Source of the DNA: Perkinsus marinus ATCC 50983
Taxonomy: Eukaryota > Perkinsozoa > Perkinsida > Perkinsidae
Direction of reading: 5' to 3'
DNA length: 46,265 nucleotides
NCBI RefSeq assembly: GCF_000006405.1
Contig: NW_003202973.1
Span: 157,027-203,291, forward strand
Shown here: positions 32,291 to 44,226 of the stretch, in pieces
How positions within the stretch are numbered: position 1 is the first letter of the stretch
Layout: each line of letters starts with the position of its first letter
Notes under the pieces: model-generated
The model's input: the letters and a program-made list of their open reading frames with translations, nothing else
Database searches by the model: none
Told to the model about the DNA's origin: nothing
Position numbers and translations under genes: made by a program

Positions 32291-33770
32291 AAATTGGGCA
32301 GCTCCGGGCGCTACCAGCGGCCGAGGCGTAAGAAGCGTGAGAGATTTTATATTCTCATTGTCGGGGAGCTGAAGCTTCAAACGATGAAACCCCAGAACCA
32401 GATGCGAACTGCTGCGGAGAACACTGGGTTTCTAATCACTTCCTGGGAGCGACTCCCCATTGTGCGGCGCACATTGTGCGCGCTGGTTATGTCGTCTCTT
32501 CGTGCACCCCCAGCCGCGCAAAGCTACGGATTCCGTACTACGGATTCCGTACTACGGATTCCGTAGTACGGATCAGAATGACAGCAAGGGGGCGCGTAAT
32601 ATCCACGACATGCATTCCAGACCCGTTATCTTGCCGTAAAACTCTGCTTAGTAACTCGCTAACTTGCGATCTACGGAGCGACGCATGCATATGAGCTCCG
32701 CAAATCAAGAGACGTGAACTAACGCTTATCCTCAGACAGTTTGAACCGCAAGGGTTGTGTAGCCTGCAGTGGCAGACAATGGGATACGCAAGAGTACGCA
32801 CTGGCGTAGTCTTCTGAAGAAACAATGGACTCTTAACGTACCACACTCCGCGTACACATATATGCTTTCTATATAGACACTGATTAGACGTCGCTCGTGC
32901 ACTATCATGAGCGCTGCAGTAATCAGGCATACATATTGCTCGTTGCATGAAGCAGCCAGTGGCTGTCAGGCTTCCCGACGAGTAACGATCGTTCTAGCCT
33001 AGGACGATCATCACTCAGCGGGAAGCCTAGGCTGAAAGTCTCAACCCCTTTTGGAATATGTTATCACAGGCATCAATCATCCGATTCTTGGGGCGAAAGC
33101 CTTGGATCTCGATGATGTCATAGATCGCTTCGCTAAGTTAAATATGCGTTTGTTGTTGTAAGAGATTAGGCTTCGTTCCGTCTTCGTTGTGTCTGTCATT
33201 ACACATGTCATTACAATAATAGTTATTATTATTGGATAACTATTTCCGCCTGATATCTCACTAAGACTTATGATCTCTGGAATCATTGACGACGTCGAAC
33301 AGAGCTGTCTCGTATTATTCGAGTCATATATATTAGAGGAGAAAGAACTCCTTGATGGCGTATTTACCGTATAATTTGTATGCTATGATTCTGTAGTACA
33401 GACTGAGTCTGTGATACAGCCTCATAGCATGGTTCAAATTACGAGTCTGTTAGGCTCGTAACTTGAACGTAAATATCATGGAGGACTCTAGCAAGAAGCT
33501 GCTAGCAATAGTTAGTTGTCTCAACTTGAGACTCTCAAGGTTGTATACCTTGGTGATTTTCTGTGAGTTACGGTCTGTAACCGATCGTGTGAGCATCGTG
33601 TTACATATAATCATCCACAACTCACTTTCAAGTCAATCGTCCTCGAAATACGATATAAAGAGGCGGAGGTTGCCAGGGGCATTGCACTGAACTCACTGGG
33701 TGCTTCTTAGCGTAACCCCCAAGTCAGGGGCCAAATCAATGCCGCCCGCAGTTCTTCCTCCAGTTTCTCG
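32291..33770. other. Gene-poor stretch rich in foldback palindromes
   Basis: No gene supported. The main features are inverted repeats: GGATTCCGTACTACGG repeats and their reverse at 32,528-32,572; an imperfect hairpin of about 30-base arms at 32,967-33,028 (AGGCTTCCCGACGAG ... GGGAAGCCT); and a cruciform at 33,381-33,430 with an inner perfect ACAGACT-G-AGTCTGT. Confidence 0.6.
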
Positions 33771-36300
33771 ATGCCCATGGACCATCGGATCTCTTCAATA
33801 TCAGCGAACGCCAAAGCGTCGCCATCCCACTCTCAAGGGAGTGCTGGAGAATCGCTATTGGACTCTGAAAGCGCTGAAGATGTAGCTGCGTGGAACCAAG
33901 TGGCGACTATCGATCGCTCTCGAACCGCGGCCAGATGATAGTTGCACTGCTCAAATTGGCGTGGCCTCAAGTAGTCGCTACTGTAATATCGATTCATTAT
34001 AGAGAATCAGATTAAACTATTCCACCTGTAGGTTTTAACTCTAATTCCGGAAGTAATTAGCTTATCATTCATTGGCCGCCTCAAGGACGATCGAATGATC
34101 GCCGCTGTAGGTTTGGGAAACCTGTTACTCAACTGTAATGCTTCGATACGGCCCGTGATCTTCGCACTGCGGAACCGCCGAACTGGTCAGGTATTTGCGT
34201 GACAATTAGCCTGGGGCTTAGCAGTGGTATCGACACGTTGGTAGCCCAAGCGCATGGTCGGGGGGATCCTGATCTGGTTGCTCTGTGGGATGTACTTACT
34301 CAGTATTCGGAGATGATCGCTGATAATTTAGGTATATCAACCGTGCCGAAATAACGTCTTCTATCTACTGTTTTGCGACACTGCCTATTGCCTGGGAGGC
34401 AGAACGCATACTGATTTGGTTGAAACAAGATCCGAGCATCGCAGAGCTTTCGGGCCAATATGTTCGTGGAGCCTGCATCGGAGCATGGCCGTTGTGCATG
34501 TTCAGTAATACATACTTCTTCCAGCCATCTCTCTCATTTCCTCAGATTGCCTGCGCAAAGTTCTCAACTGCCATCGCGACATTTATGTTAATATGTATGC
34601 ATATGGCCTTGTGGTGAGACTTGAGCTCTCCTTGCCCACTTCCGGTTGAGAATTTTTCTCATTTGGAGCTCTCAGGTGTGTGTACATCCTCTTTGGTGTT
34701 GGCTCTATATTGATAGATTTCGGCAAGGCGTAGCTGGTGCTGGTTGGGCCATTGCGACGTCCTGGAGCTTCAGTCTAGTGCTTCTGATGATGTAGGGTGA
34801 GCTGGGACTCTTGCTAGGGTGAGCTTCCAGCGATTCCAAGCTCACATAGTATGTGAGCGTGGAAGGTCTGAACGTCAGACGTATGTAGTACGTACCTTTG
34901 GGTCCCAATTCATTCAATGTGTATAGTCTACACTAGCCCGGGAATGAGCATGGCATAGGTCCTGAGATGCTACTAGAGATGATCTTCGAAAGGTCAGATA
35001 CATCATATCACCGTTCTGCAATCTACCAAAGGGGACTATGAGACTACCGTTGTATAGATCCTGTTGGAGCCTCCGAGGCATCGCGCGGTGAGTGCGGTTG
35101 GATCTCCGTCCAGCGCTGAGATGGGTTCGAACTGTATCCTCACAACCGTAGTGGGTTCATAGTACACTAAAGAACTGTTCGTCTCTCTTCGTATTGGCAG
35201 TCTTTGTTAGTTAGAGTTTCATGTCTCTTCAGTTACTGTCACGTTGCACTTCCTGCTACCATTATGCTAGCACTGGACTGGTGGAGTAGCGAAATCTTCA
35301 GCATGATCGTCGGCCTTCTACACGATACTGCTCAACTTGCTGCACATGTCGCGGCTGCTAACCTCTACAATCTAGTGTGACTCACACTGTGTGAGCATTC
35401 TTGTCGTGCTCTCATCGGTTGGCTGATCCTTCCGACACTGTATCATTAGGTACACCTTTACATTGGGTTTGAGCAGTGCTGTTGGAATCTTAGTTGGTTT
35501 ATCGATTGGCAAGGGCAACGTGAGCTCAGTCCTTCATTCCATAGGATCGTGTTACTCTAGGTATCTATCGCCCACGCGGGCTCTAGATGTGGATTAGTTG
35601 TCAGCGTCTTGAGCGGCGCTGTAATCGGGGCTCTCTTAGTTTTGGGCAGCAGGTAACAAATCTGTCTTGTGACGAATCGGTCTCGAACTATCATTTGGGG
35701 GGAGGGGTCGAAGGTCGTCTCTAGTCGGTTTATCATCCACGAATCTTGAGGTTTTTGGACAATATAAGGGAGTTCCAATATGTAGTATATTGCCCGGGGC
35801 AATTTGCCTCCTCCCTCAGGCTCATTGCTGAATTGTATGCCCCTGGACAAGTTCTCGTGCATCATTATCTATACTACATAATCCCCATCATTGCACTCTC
35901 GATGCTTACCAGTAGTGCTCAGGCGTCCTTGGCTGGAACGTGCAAAGTGAGAACCACTTCCGAATTGCTCTTTCTGGCTTAACCGGATCCCTCTTCAGGG
36001 ACTGGGTTATCAAAAGACTGCAGCAATGTCCAACTTCAAGGGTCTTTACCTCGTCATGCTTCCTTTAGGGACATACATGTGTCTCTGGGTAAGGCACGAC
36101 TCTTACACACAATTCAATGATGCCTCCAATGATTCGCTTCACCGAGAGGAAATCCTGAACGCGAGCTCTTTGCCGACCCCGCGTTGTTGTGTCAGACTTC
36201 CCTCGGAGTAGCTGGGGCATGGATAGCTCGGGTTAGCGGCACTCTAGTCGTGTCAGTACTCCTACATCGGAAGCTCTCTGCTCTTGACTGGTGGGATTAA
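33771..36300 (+). CDS. MATE family multidrug/metabolite antiporter, multi-exon
   Basis: MATE proteins are 12-helix membrane antiporters that export cations or drugs. The ATG at 33,771 (MPMDHRISSISANAK) opens a cytosolic tail; exon 1 ends at 33,899, a 35-bp intron follows, and exon 2 (33,935-33,982) begins MIVALLKLAWPQVVAT. Further exons read VISLSFIGRL, MIAAVGLGNLLLNC, ISLGLSSGIDTLVAQAHGRG (family GLSSALDTLCAQAFGAG), LIWLKQDPSIAELSGQYVRG, VAGAGWAIATSWSF, TIMLALDWWSSEIFSMIVG, GLSSAVGILVGLSIGKGN, PIIALSMLTSSAQASLAGTC, YLVMLPLGTYMCLW, and GVAGAWIARVSGTLVVSVLL before TAA at 36,300. All main family blocks are present in order, so I think it is functional; not every splice site was fixed. Confidence 0.87.
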
Positions 36301-36839
36301 CTCGATGGCAGAGCATCGCTGGTCTATCGTTGCTATGCACTTGTTCTCCGATCAGGGATACAATCGCCATCGACGCTCGAGCTCGAATGAATCGCGACCG
36401 AGAAGACGCCAAGACGACGCGTGAGTATCACTGAGTCATGTTTTACGCGATTGCAGCGTTCATCTCCCCGTCCATTATGTCTGCCAAATAGCGTCAATAA
36501 CGTAGCTTTTCGGTGAGTCTGTTTTTGGTTTGTCCCTACGTACCCCGAGAGCCCAGCGTCTCGGCCTCGGTATTCCTCTTGAGGAGGTCTCATAGGAGGC
36601 CTGGGGATGGAAATTCCATCCCCAGAAATTCCATCATGGAATGCGGGGAGTCCCATTCCTGTCTCCTTCTAATCCATCGGTGATGCTATATTACCAATGC
36701 TTATTACTATGCTACTAATGACTAATGCCATTGATAATGCCACGTTTGATCTCATAGCCCTTGAGTTTTGAAGTCTTCATTCCTTTTTCCTGAAAAGCTC
36801 GCTCCAAATCTTTGGATACTTCCTAGTCCCTTGTCCTTG
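36301..36839. other. Intergenic stretch with a 25-base perfect palindrome
   Basis: No gene supported. CTGGGGATGGAA-A-TTCCATCCCCAG at 36,601-36,625 has perfect 12-base arms and a one-base centre, followed at once by ATTCCATCATGGAAT. Confidence 0.75.
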
Positions 36840-37310
36840 GGGACGTTATGGTTGTCGTATCCCATCTGAATGTACGTTTCAATATGGCGGCATGAGTGGC
36901 TCGTGATTAGTCGATCTTCTTGCAGAAGTCCAATGGATTACCAATACTGGATGGCGATACAGAGTTCGGCCATACGCGCGGGTGAACGACGTATAGCATT
37001 GTAACGCTAGCGCTTCTGCCGTCCCTTGCCACCAACAACTCGGCCTGAATCATCGGGTTTCGATACGCGATCCAATTCTTTTTGTTTCTTGGCCACCTCA
37101 GACGAAGTTGATGCCGTCAAACGAATTGTTCTTAAACATATCGTTAGCTATTTCAACAAAACGAAGAATGTGTTCATTGATGAATGCGTTGATGACCGAA
37201 ATATCCTGGAGCGTGAAGGAGACTCTGGATCCGTGCTTATCAGCCGCCTCGCCTGATACGCGCAAGTCCGCATCATCAGGGAAGATCTCATGCAACACGC
37301 GGCGTGTTAA
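36840..37310 (-). pseudogene. Decayed GH18 chitinase-like copy
   Basis: Minus-strand remnants of the GH18 gene: exon 2 text at 36,845-36,960 and exon 1 text such as HEIFPDDADLRVSGEAADKH and NDMFKNNSFDGINF at 37,100-37,320, strongly diverged from the intact copies. After DGINF the frame departs from the catalytic DWE. At 37,311 the copy ends in two adjacent perfect hairpins instead of the expected N-terminal coding sequence. Confidence 0.8.
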
Positions 37311-37590
37311 ACGCTTGGAAGCCTTCCAAGCGTGTAAGACGCCTTCCAATGGAAGGCGTCTCCTGTAGATTAACCGGAATTACAACGCAAGGTTCTAAGT
37401 TCAAGAGTGTATTCTGTAAGATAGTTTTAGTGAATACTGGTGAAGTAACAGGGATTGCCCCCATCCTGAGCTGAAGCACTAAGCTCCTGAACTGGAATCA
37501 TCCACGGAGTGACTCCGTCGGAGTTGTATCAACTCCGGATCCGCATACTTCCTCTGTTCAACTCAGTTGAACAGGGGCAGTAGGCGGATC
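37311..37590. repeat. Cluster of perfect foldback hairpins
   Basis: Five hairpins: 37,311-37,333 (11-base arms, centre 1), 37,337-37,361 (12-base arms, centre 1), 37,504-37,518 (7-base arms, centre 1), 37,519-37,537 (8-base arms, centre 3) and 37,554-37,574 (10-base arms, centre 1). The last is flanked by GGATCCGC and its reverse complement GCGGATCC. The arms of each hairpin are unrelated to those of the others. Confidence 0.9.
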
Positions 37591-38060
37591 CTGATTCGCG
37601 AATCCGAGTCCATGATTCGACTCACCCTGTGATTGTGATTCGTGATTCAACTCACACCCTAATTCGAGATGACCGATTCAGATTCTTTGCTTAGAGAAAG
37701 AGCTGAGCTTTCTTAGTATGTGTACTTGAGACGGAGTCTGACTCTGTCTGACTTTGAGAGTCAGATTACTTAATCACGAGCAGGATCTTGAACCGTGATT
37801 TTAATTGGCCATTGAATCTGATTTCTAATCCTCAATCACGATTCAAGCTTCGAATCTATCCTCCACGGGTGGTTCAGACTCTGAAACTTTCATCTTCAAA
37901 GGTTTCGGCACTGAGTTAGAGTATTTTATCCATTCGAGAGTCTATACTCAGAGTTGGGATTTTGCTCGTGATTCCAGAATGCCCCTCACGAGTCAAGGTT
38001 TTTTTATTCAACCTCAGAACCGCTTGGACTCGTTTCACGGCATCCGCGCGCTCCAGGATG
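37591..38060 (+). repeat. GATTC/GAATC-rich degenerate short repeat
   Basis: Full of GATTC and GAATC variants (GTGATTGTGATTCGTGATTC). No gene is supported here or in 38,060-38,900; the short frames at 38,463-38,812 have no recognisable content. Confidence 0.55.
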
Positions 38061-38909
38061 GAGCTTATTGTGGAGCTTCCTCACATTCTCGCGAGCAGGC
38101 TCTAACTTAAAGCCTCTATTAGAGGCCCTCTCAGAATGACTGGATCGGGAATAGATCCTAGGCTTCCGACATGTAAGAACAAATCCTCAACAGGTTTAGC
38201 TGTGAGAGTACTTGATATTGGATGTTAGATGGAGGTGTAGACTGCACACGTTGTACGATGTCATGCGACCAACCGGTGTGAAATACACGTGCGTGTTCGG
38301 TGTTCTTACTGTTAGCTTTACTGCCTACTAACAGTAGTAGTAATGTTAGCATAGTAGGGGCTCTCTAGTGCAATTCCGAGTGAGTTATGATGTTCGAGCT
38401 CAATATAGGCGAGCTACAGTCGACGCCTAGAGTCAGCCGACCTGCTGAGTCGACTCGGACGTTTGAGTGAATATATTGAAAAGTTTACGGATAAATGTAC
38501 GGATTTGCATACGCGCGACAAACGACTTCCGCGGGAAGATTGCATCATCGCTGTAGTGGAGCGAGAGATGCACGTGTATGCGCGGCGTATCTCCCAGGTT
38601 CGAAGCTTACAGAGTGGCGGTTTTTTCTTTGTAGAACTTGTGATTTTCAGTTGCCGGACGCAGCGAATATAGTCTTCCGTTTGTCAAGAATGTGTGATTC
38701 AAACCTTATTTCCCTGATTCTCGAAAATTCTCAGATTCAATGGGGGCACTCGCTCCAGAGTAAAAAATCATTGAATCAGGAACAATATTCATCCTCTGAT
38801 GTCTTCATTTGAGTAGATACTCTGGCTCACCTGTTGCATTAGGATCCGCATACCGTTCCAGAACTGTCCCGCATTATTCGAGTCGTATATATCAGCGGAA
38901 AATGAGCGC

Positions 38910-39029
38910 CATCACCATGGGTTCATCGTGTAACTTGTACGCTGTACAAGTTACACGGTGAACCCGTGGTGATGAACCCGTACGATGTACGCTAGTAGCG
39001 TGACGCTACGAGTCTGTCGCACAGACTCG
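38910..39029. repeat. 65-base near-perfect palindrome and two adjacent hairpins
   Basis: CATCACCATGGGTTCATCGT and the rest of a 31-base arm is mirrored with only two mismatches around the centre GCT (38,910-38,974). Next come GTAGCGT-G-ACGCTAC (38,995-39,009) and CGAGTCTGT-CGC-ACAGACTCG (39,009-39,029). Confidence 0.9.
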
Positions 39030-39262
39030 CAACCTGAACCTCAGTGTTAGCACCCAACGCATTCTTCCGGCTTCATTGGATAAAAGACGACATTCTATTG
39101 ACGGAACACAACGCCCATCAGAACAAGTACTGGGATGTGACAGGGATGCTGAGATGACTCAATGAGTATTGGAAGCTTCATCTACGAATTGAAGCGGAAA
39201 CTTATGGAGCTGTACTCTTTTACACAGAGCCAACAATCAAGACTATAGACTGCCCTCTACGT

Positions 39263-40301
39263 CTAGGAATCATCTCGTGGGTTTAGCTTTTGCTTGATAC
39301 CATACAATAGGGAACGTGTGTCGTTCGGAGGGAGGTCAGACTGCAATACCCATGCCATTAGCCCACCCAACTCCTTGAGGTTGGCGAATTCTATCTTATC
39401 CTGCAGTATGGGCTGAGAATCGAAAAAGTACCCGTTGAAGGTTCCATTGCCTTTGGGGTCGGCCCCCTCAGCCACGAGCTGAGAATATCTTATCTGCCTC
39501 CCATTTCGGTTCTCGCCGTAAAGAGGTACCTTCAGAGAATAGCATCTGGAAGTAATTGAGGGTGTTAGTGCTATCACTCACCCCCAGACCGAACTTGCCT
39601 GGACTCATCGACTCATAGCTTAACCATTGTTTGACCATCGTTTTCACCCAAAGCATGTTGGATTGTCCTCTGGGGTCATTATGGTTGTCGTATCCCATCC
39701 AAAGGCACATGTCGATACGGCTACATAAGTCGATCTTCTTGTAAAGGTCGAATGAACCCCCGATACTGAAGGATGATACATAATTCCACCATATGCGCGG
39801 ATGAACAACTTACGCCACTGTAACACTAGCGCTCCTGCCCTCTCTTGCCACCAACAACTTGGTCCCAATCATCAAATTCCGATACGCGATCCACTCATCG
39901 TTGTTCCTGGGGAACTCCCAGTCGAAGTTAATGCCATCAAAAGAGTGTTTCTTGAACATATCGTTAGCTGACTTCAGGAAGGTGACCAAGGGCAACGTGC
40001 CAGCACCAATAAACGGAATACCTTGGAGCATGAAAGAGATCCTGGCGCCGTGCTTGTCAGCCGCCTTGCGTGCCATACGCAAGTGGGCATCATCAGGAAA
40101 GGCCTTATACAATTCGCCTGTTGACGAAGCGGAGATTCCTCCGAATATCAGTTCTGTGACTCCGCAACTGAATAGAGAATCGAAGTAAGCTTGGTCTTTT
40201 CCAGCCAAGTCATTCTGGTCCGTGTAGTAGGCATAGAACTCGAAAGCCCTCTGGATCGGGAAGAGGGCCGCAGCAAAAATGAGATACAGGATGCGCAGCA
40301 T
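39263..40301 (-). CDS. Secreted GH18 chitinase-like protein, copy A (intact)
   Basis: Glycoside hydrolase family 18 enzymes cleave chitin or related GlcNAc polymers by substrate-assisted catalysis. Exons 40301-39814, 39765-39582, 39529-39263 (introns 48 and 52 bp) give 312 residues with consistent phase. Residues 1-19 are a signal peptide (MLRILYLIFAAALFPIQRA). The active-site motif is FDGINFDWEFP at 121-131, with the proton donor Glu at 129; the family's usual middle Asp is Asn here. Later blocks include CLWMGYDNHNDPRG, FGLGVPLYGENRNGRQI across the second junction, and KELGGLMAWVLQSDLP near the C-terminus, as in GH18. No chitin-binding module or membrane anchor is seen. It could be active on chitin or be a binding lectin; host or self-wall use is inference. 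Confidence 0.88.
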
Positions 40302-40490
40302 CAGCGTTGGCAGGTTACGTAGAACACGTATGAATCGGAAAGGATGCTGAACTTTTGATAGATGAAAGAGAACAGGTAAGCGTACCGCTCTATTCGTTCC
40401 CGGACTGAGCGAATCCCTTGTCCCGGTTAATGAACAAGCGATGAATGCACGTGCGCGCGTGCGTCAGTAGTCCAGCACATGGGGGCGGAC
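40302..40490 (-). promoter_or_regulatory. Conserved upstream region of GH18 copy A
   Basis: Matches the upstream sequences of the other GH18 starts (GCATCAGCGTTGGCAGGTTA; GAGAACAGGTAAGCGTACCG; CTGAGCGAATCCCTTGTC). CAGGT...AAGCG could include a 5'-UTR splice donor. The stretch 40,490-40,930 beyond it holds no gene I can support. Confidence 0.6.
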
Positions 40491-40929
40491 GAGAATAGAT
40501 GCAGATCCTGCCGCTTCGAGCGGCTAAGGCGAATACTGAGAATACTGCTTTTTGCCGGACAGCTATTGCTCTGAGTGATGAAACGCATATTCCAGAACTA
40601 GATGCGAACTGCTGCGGGAAACCGCTGACAATGGGCTGCCGATCACTTCCTGGGAGTGACTCCCCCATGGTGCGCGCTGATTGTGTCGTCTCTTCGTGCG
40701 GCGACTCGCACGTGGGCCTCGTGACGAGACTACGAGTCAGACTGTTAGCAGAGCCTTCGTTGTCGCCGTGGTAGACGGTGTGGTAGGAGAATGCTCGCCG
40801 GGCTGAGAGGCCCAGGATCACCTGATGATCCTGGGCCAAGACGGCATTAATTCGAGGTCGGGGAAGTGATTGGTTACTGCACGTGCAGTCTATACGCCAC
40901 ACGCCTAGCTGCAGCTGCCGTAGCGAATC

Positions 40930-41115
40930 GCCACTAGCGATATGCGCAGATGAACAACCTACGCCCCTGCAACGTTAGCACTCCTGCCGTACCTTGCCAC
41001 AAACAACTTTGTGCGAATCATCAGATTTCGATACGCGATCCACTCATCGTGCTTCCTGGGGATCTTCCAGTCGAAGTTAATGCCAGAAAAATAATTCTTT
41101 AACATCTCGTTACCT
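40930..41115 (-). pseudogene. GH18 fragment (end of exon 1)
   Basis: About 185 bases match the 3' part of GH18 exon 1 (TTTCGATACGCGATCCACTC on the plus strand, covering the motif region and the splice donor). No start, exon 2 or exon 3 is near. Decayed copy. The following 41,115-42,120 contains no gene, but has a nested hairpin at 41,708-41,761 (CTGGGGAG ... CTCCCCAG) and, at its right end, the shared GH18 3' flank. Confidence 0.75.
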
Positions 41116-42123
41116 CGTTACGATGTTATGCGGCTATATGCTTCGACTATGCGATAAAGCAGATATGCGTTTGTACAGTATGTAACCGTCAACAAGACAC
41201 GGCTCTAGTCCCTGCGGTCCGCAGGCTGCGGACAATTCGCCGACGCACATCGTGTGAGTTTGAGCCCTAAATTGGCCTCCCTCGGCGGTTTCAAGCCGAG
41301 GCATAGTTCCGAGAGGGCATGCACGTAGTTTCGGACAAATTGGGATACAGATAATCCAAATTATTATTCAGCGTAACCATGATGAGCAGAATGGATGAAA
41401 AGATGCCCCTTCCAAGGTTATTCAATTTCGGGGGCATTTTGTGGCATTTTCCTTTTCTTTCCAATTTTTCCGAAAACCAGGAAATGGCAGAAAAAATTAA
41501 CTTGATAATTTTGGCAACGGAAAGATTGTTGCCATTTCGAAACATCCTGGATGGCGGCAGCTAGGCTCCATTCACGGCATCAGGCTTCGATTATGCTGGT
41601 ACAGGCCCTAGTGATCTTCTACAAGATATCAATCGTGTACTGGAGACCAGTGGTGGTGCTATTATAGCACTGCTATAAGATCGGCATAGTGCATGCTCTT
41701 AAGCTTGCTGGGGAGTAGACGATTAGTCTACTTGATAAGTAGACAAGTTAACGCTCCCCAGATTAGCATTCGAAGAGCCAAAGAAGTATCCTTTCGGCTT
41801 GGGCTCAATCTGCCGATGTGCAAATCGTCACATTTACATTGTGTTCTGGCCGTATCAATCTCACCATAATATTATGTTTGTCCATCGTCCCTGGTCTTTG
41901 TGAGATGTGGTCTATTCGTGGTGATTCATGACTTTCTATTGACAAAATACAACGCCTCTCAGAAGAAGTCCTGAGATGTTATAGCTCATTGAAATGCCGA
42001 GATGCCTTTATGAGTATTAAAAACTTCACCAACAATTTGAATAGGAGACTGGGGACAGGTTCTCTGTTATGCAGAGCCAAAAATCAAGACTGTAGGCTGC
42101 CAGTCTGCGTCAAGATCAAGTTC

Positions 42124-43150
42124 TCATGGATTGAGCTTCTGCTTGATACCATACAATAGGGAACGTGTGTCGTTTGGAGGGAGGTCAGACTGCAATACCC
42201 ATGCCATTAGCCCGCCCAGCTTGTTGAGGTTGGCGAATACTATCTTATCTTGCAGTATGGGCTGGGAATCGAAAAAATACCCGTTGAAGGTCCCATTGCC
42301 TTTAGGATCGGCCCCCTCAGCCACGAGTTGAGAATATCTTATCTGCCTCCCATGTCGGTTCTCGCCGTAAAGAGGTACCTTCAGAGGATGACATCTAGCA
42401 GTAATTAAGGGTGTTGGTGCTATCACTCACCCCAAGACCGAATTTGCTTGGACTCATCGACTCATAGTATAACCATTGTAAGACCATCGCTTCCACCCAA
42501 AGAATGTCGGAATGTCCTCTGGGGTCACCATAGTTGTCGTATCCCATCCAAAGGCACATGTCGATACGGCTACATAAGTCGATCTTCTTGTAAAAGTCGA
42601 ATGACCCACCGATGCTGAAGGATGATACACAATTCGACAACATGCGCAAATGAACAACTTACGCCACTGTAACACTAGCGTTCCTGCCCTCCCTTGCCAC
42701 CGACAACTTTGTCTCAATCATCAGATTCCGATACGCGATCCACTCATCGTTGTTCCTGGGGAACTCCCAGTCGAAGTTAATGCCATCAAAAGAGTGTTTC
42801 TTGAACATACCGTTAGCTGACTTCAGGAAGGTGACCAAGGGCAACTTGCCAGCATCAATAAACGGAATACCTTGGAGCATGAAAGAGATCCTGGCGCCGT
42901 GCTTGTCAGCCGCCTTGCGTGCCATACGCAAGTGGGCATCATCAGGAAATGTCTTATGCAATTCGCCTGTTGACGAAGCGGAGATTCCCCCGAATATCAG
43001 TTCTGTGACTCCGCAATTGAATAGAGCATCGAAGTAAGCTTGGTCCTTCCCAGCCAAGTCATTCTTATCCGTGTAGTAGGCATAGAACTCGAAAGCTCTC
43101 TGAGTCGGGAAGAGGACCGCAGCAACAATAAGATACAGGCTGCACAGCAT
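42124..43150 (-). CDS. Secreted GH18 chitinase-like protein, copy B (intact)
   Basis: Exons 43150-42663, 42614-42431, 42378-42124 (introns 48 and 52 bp); 308 residues. Same layout as copy A: signal peptide MLCSLYLIVAAVLFPTQRA, FEFYAYYTDKNDLAGKDQ, active-site motif FDGINFDWEFP, CLWMGYDNYGDPRGHSD, FGLGVPLYGENRHGRQI and LGGLMAWVLQSDLPPNDT. It ends four residues earlier (KLNP). The two copies differ by point changes spread over the whole length, so the duplication is young but not brand new. Both look functional. Confidence 0.88.
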
Positions 43151-43340
43151 CAGCGTTGGCAGGTAACGTAGAGTACGTATAAACCAAAAAGGAGGCTGAA
43201 TTTTCCATAAATGAGAGTGAACAGGTGAGTGTACCGCTTTGTTCGCTTCCGTACTGGGCGAGTTCCTCGTTTCGGATACTGAGAGAGATGAATGTGCGTG
43301 CGTGCGTTAGTAGTCCAGCACGTTTTGGAGTGGACGAGAA
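43151..43340 (-). promoter_or_regulatory. Conserved upstream region of GH18 copy B
   Basis: Shares GCATCAGCGTTGGCAGGTAA and the following roughly 180 bases with the upstream regions at 32,105 and 40,302; it is closest to 32,105. The region 43,340-44,074 holds no gene I can support. Confidence 0.6.
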
Positions 43341-44074
43341 TGAAGGCGGATCCCACCGGTACAGTCGGCCAAGGGGAATATTGGGGCCAGAATGGTAGCA
43401 GAGGGCCTCGGTGTTGCCGTGATAGACGGTGTTGTAGAAGAATGCTCGTCGTGCTGAGTGGCTTGACTCGTGTGATATCCACATTTTGCATACGTTCCGC
43501 ACCGGTTTCCTTGCCATGAAAGTCTGTCACCATGCCGCTAACGCGCGATCTACAGTGGATAAAAAGAAGCGAACGTGAACGCCCCAGAGGGTGGAGCGCC
43601 ACGAACACTCATCCTCAAATAGCAAGGAATGTGCAGGGTCAATGACCATGGATCTCTGGACCTGGAGTCGCTGGAGATCATCAGCCACATCTGTTCACGT
43701 ATCCTGGCCTCACATCACCACGTGACACGAGGAGTGCGCGCGCTCTGAGAGGCAGGTCGTGCGCGTTTTGCACCGAGAGATCAAGATTATGGCGACATCG
43801 CCGGCTGTACGTCGTGGTGAGATTGGTACACTCAGTTTACAACCTGGCAGCAATGTTGATGGCTTTGGCTAGTCTCCGGGAAGGCTCGTTTATATACCCG
43901 TGCGTCTTTGATTAGTCGGGTTTCATACAATGTGTCACATGCTGAATCCTTAATGCCGTCTAGGCCGGGCTTAGTAGACCCAGGATCTCGTTCGAGGTTG
44001 GAGAAGTGATCGACCACTGCACGTGTAGTGCAGTCTATATGCCACACGTCTAGCCGTAGCTGCAGCTACCGTAG

Positions 44075-44160
44075 CGATATGCGCACATGATCAGCCACTG
44101 TGACGCTACTAGCGTTACGCTAGCACTCTTGCCGTCCCTTGCCACAAACAACTTAGGGCA
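44075..44160 (-). pseudogene. GH18 fragment with an inserted palindrome
   Basis: About 85 bases match the exon 1/intron 1 junction of the GH18 genes (GCCACTGT...CTAGCGTT...TTGCC...CCCTTGCCAC). Compared with copy B it has about a dozen extra bases, which create CTAGCGT-T-ACGCTAG at 44,109-44,123. Confidence 0.7.
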
Positions 44161-44226
44161 TACGCCATCTGCTTCTGTAATGCTGCGGCGATATTCGCTC
44201 GCCCGGGTTGTTCCACGACGTACCTT

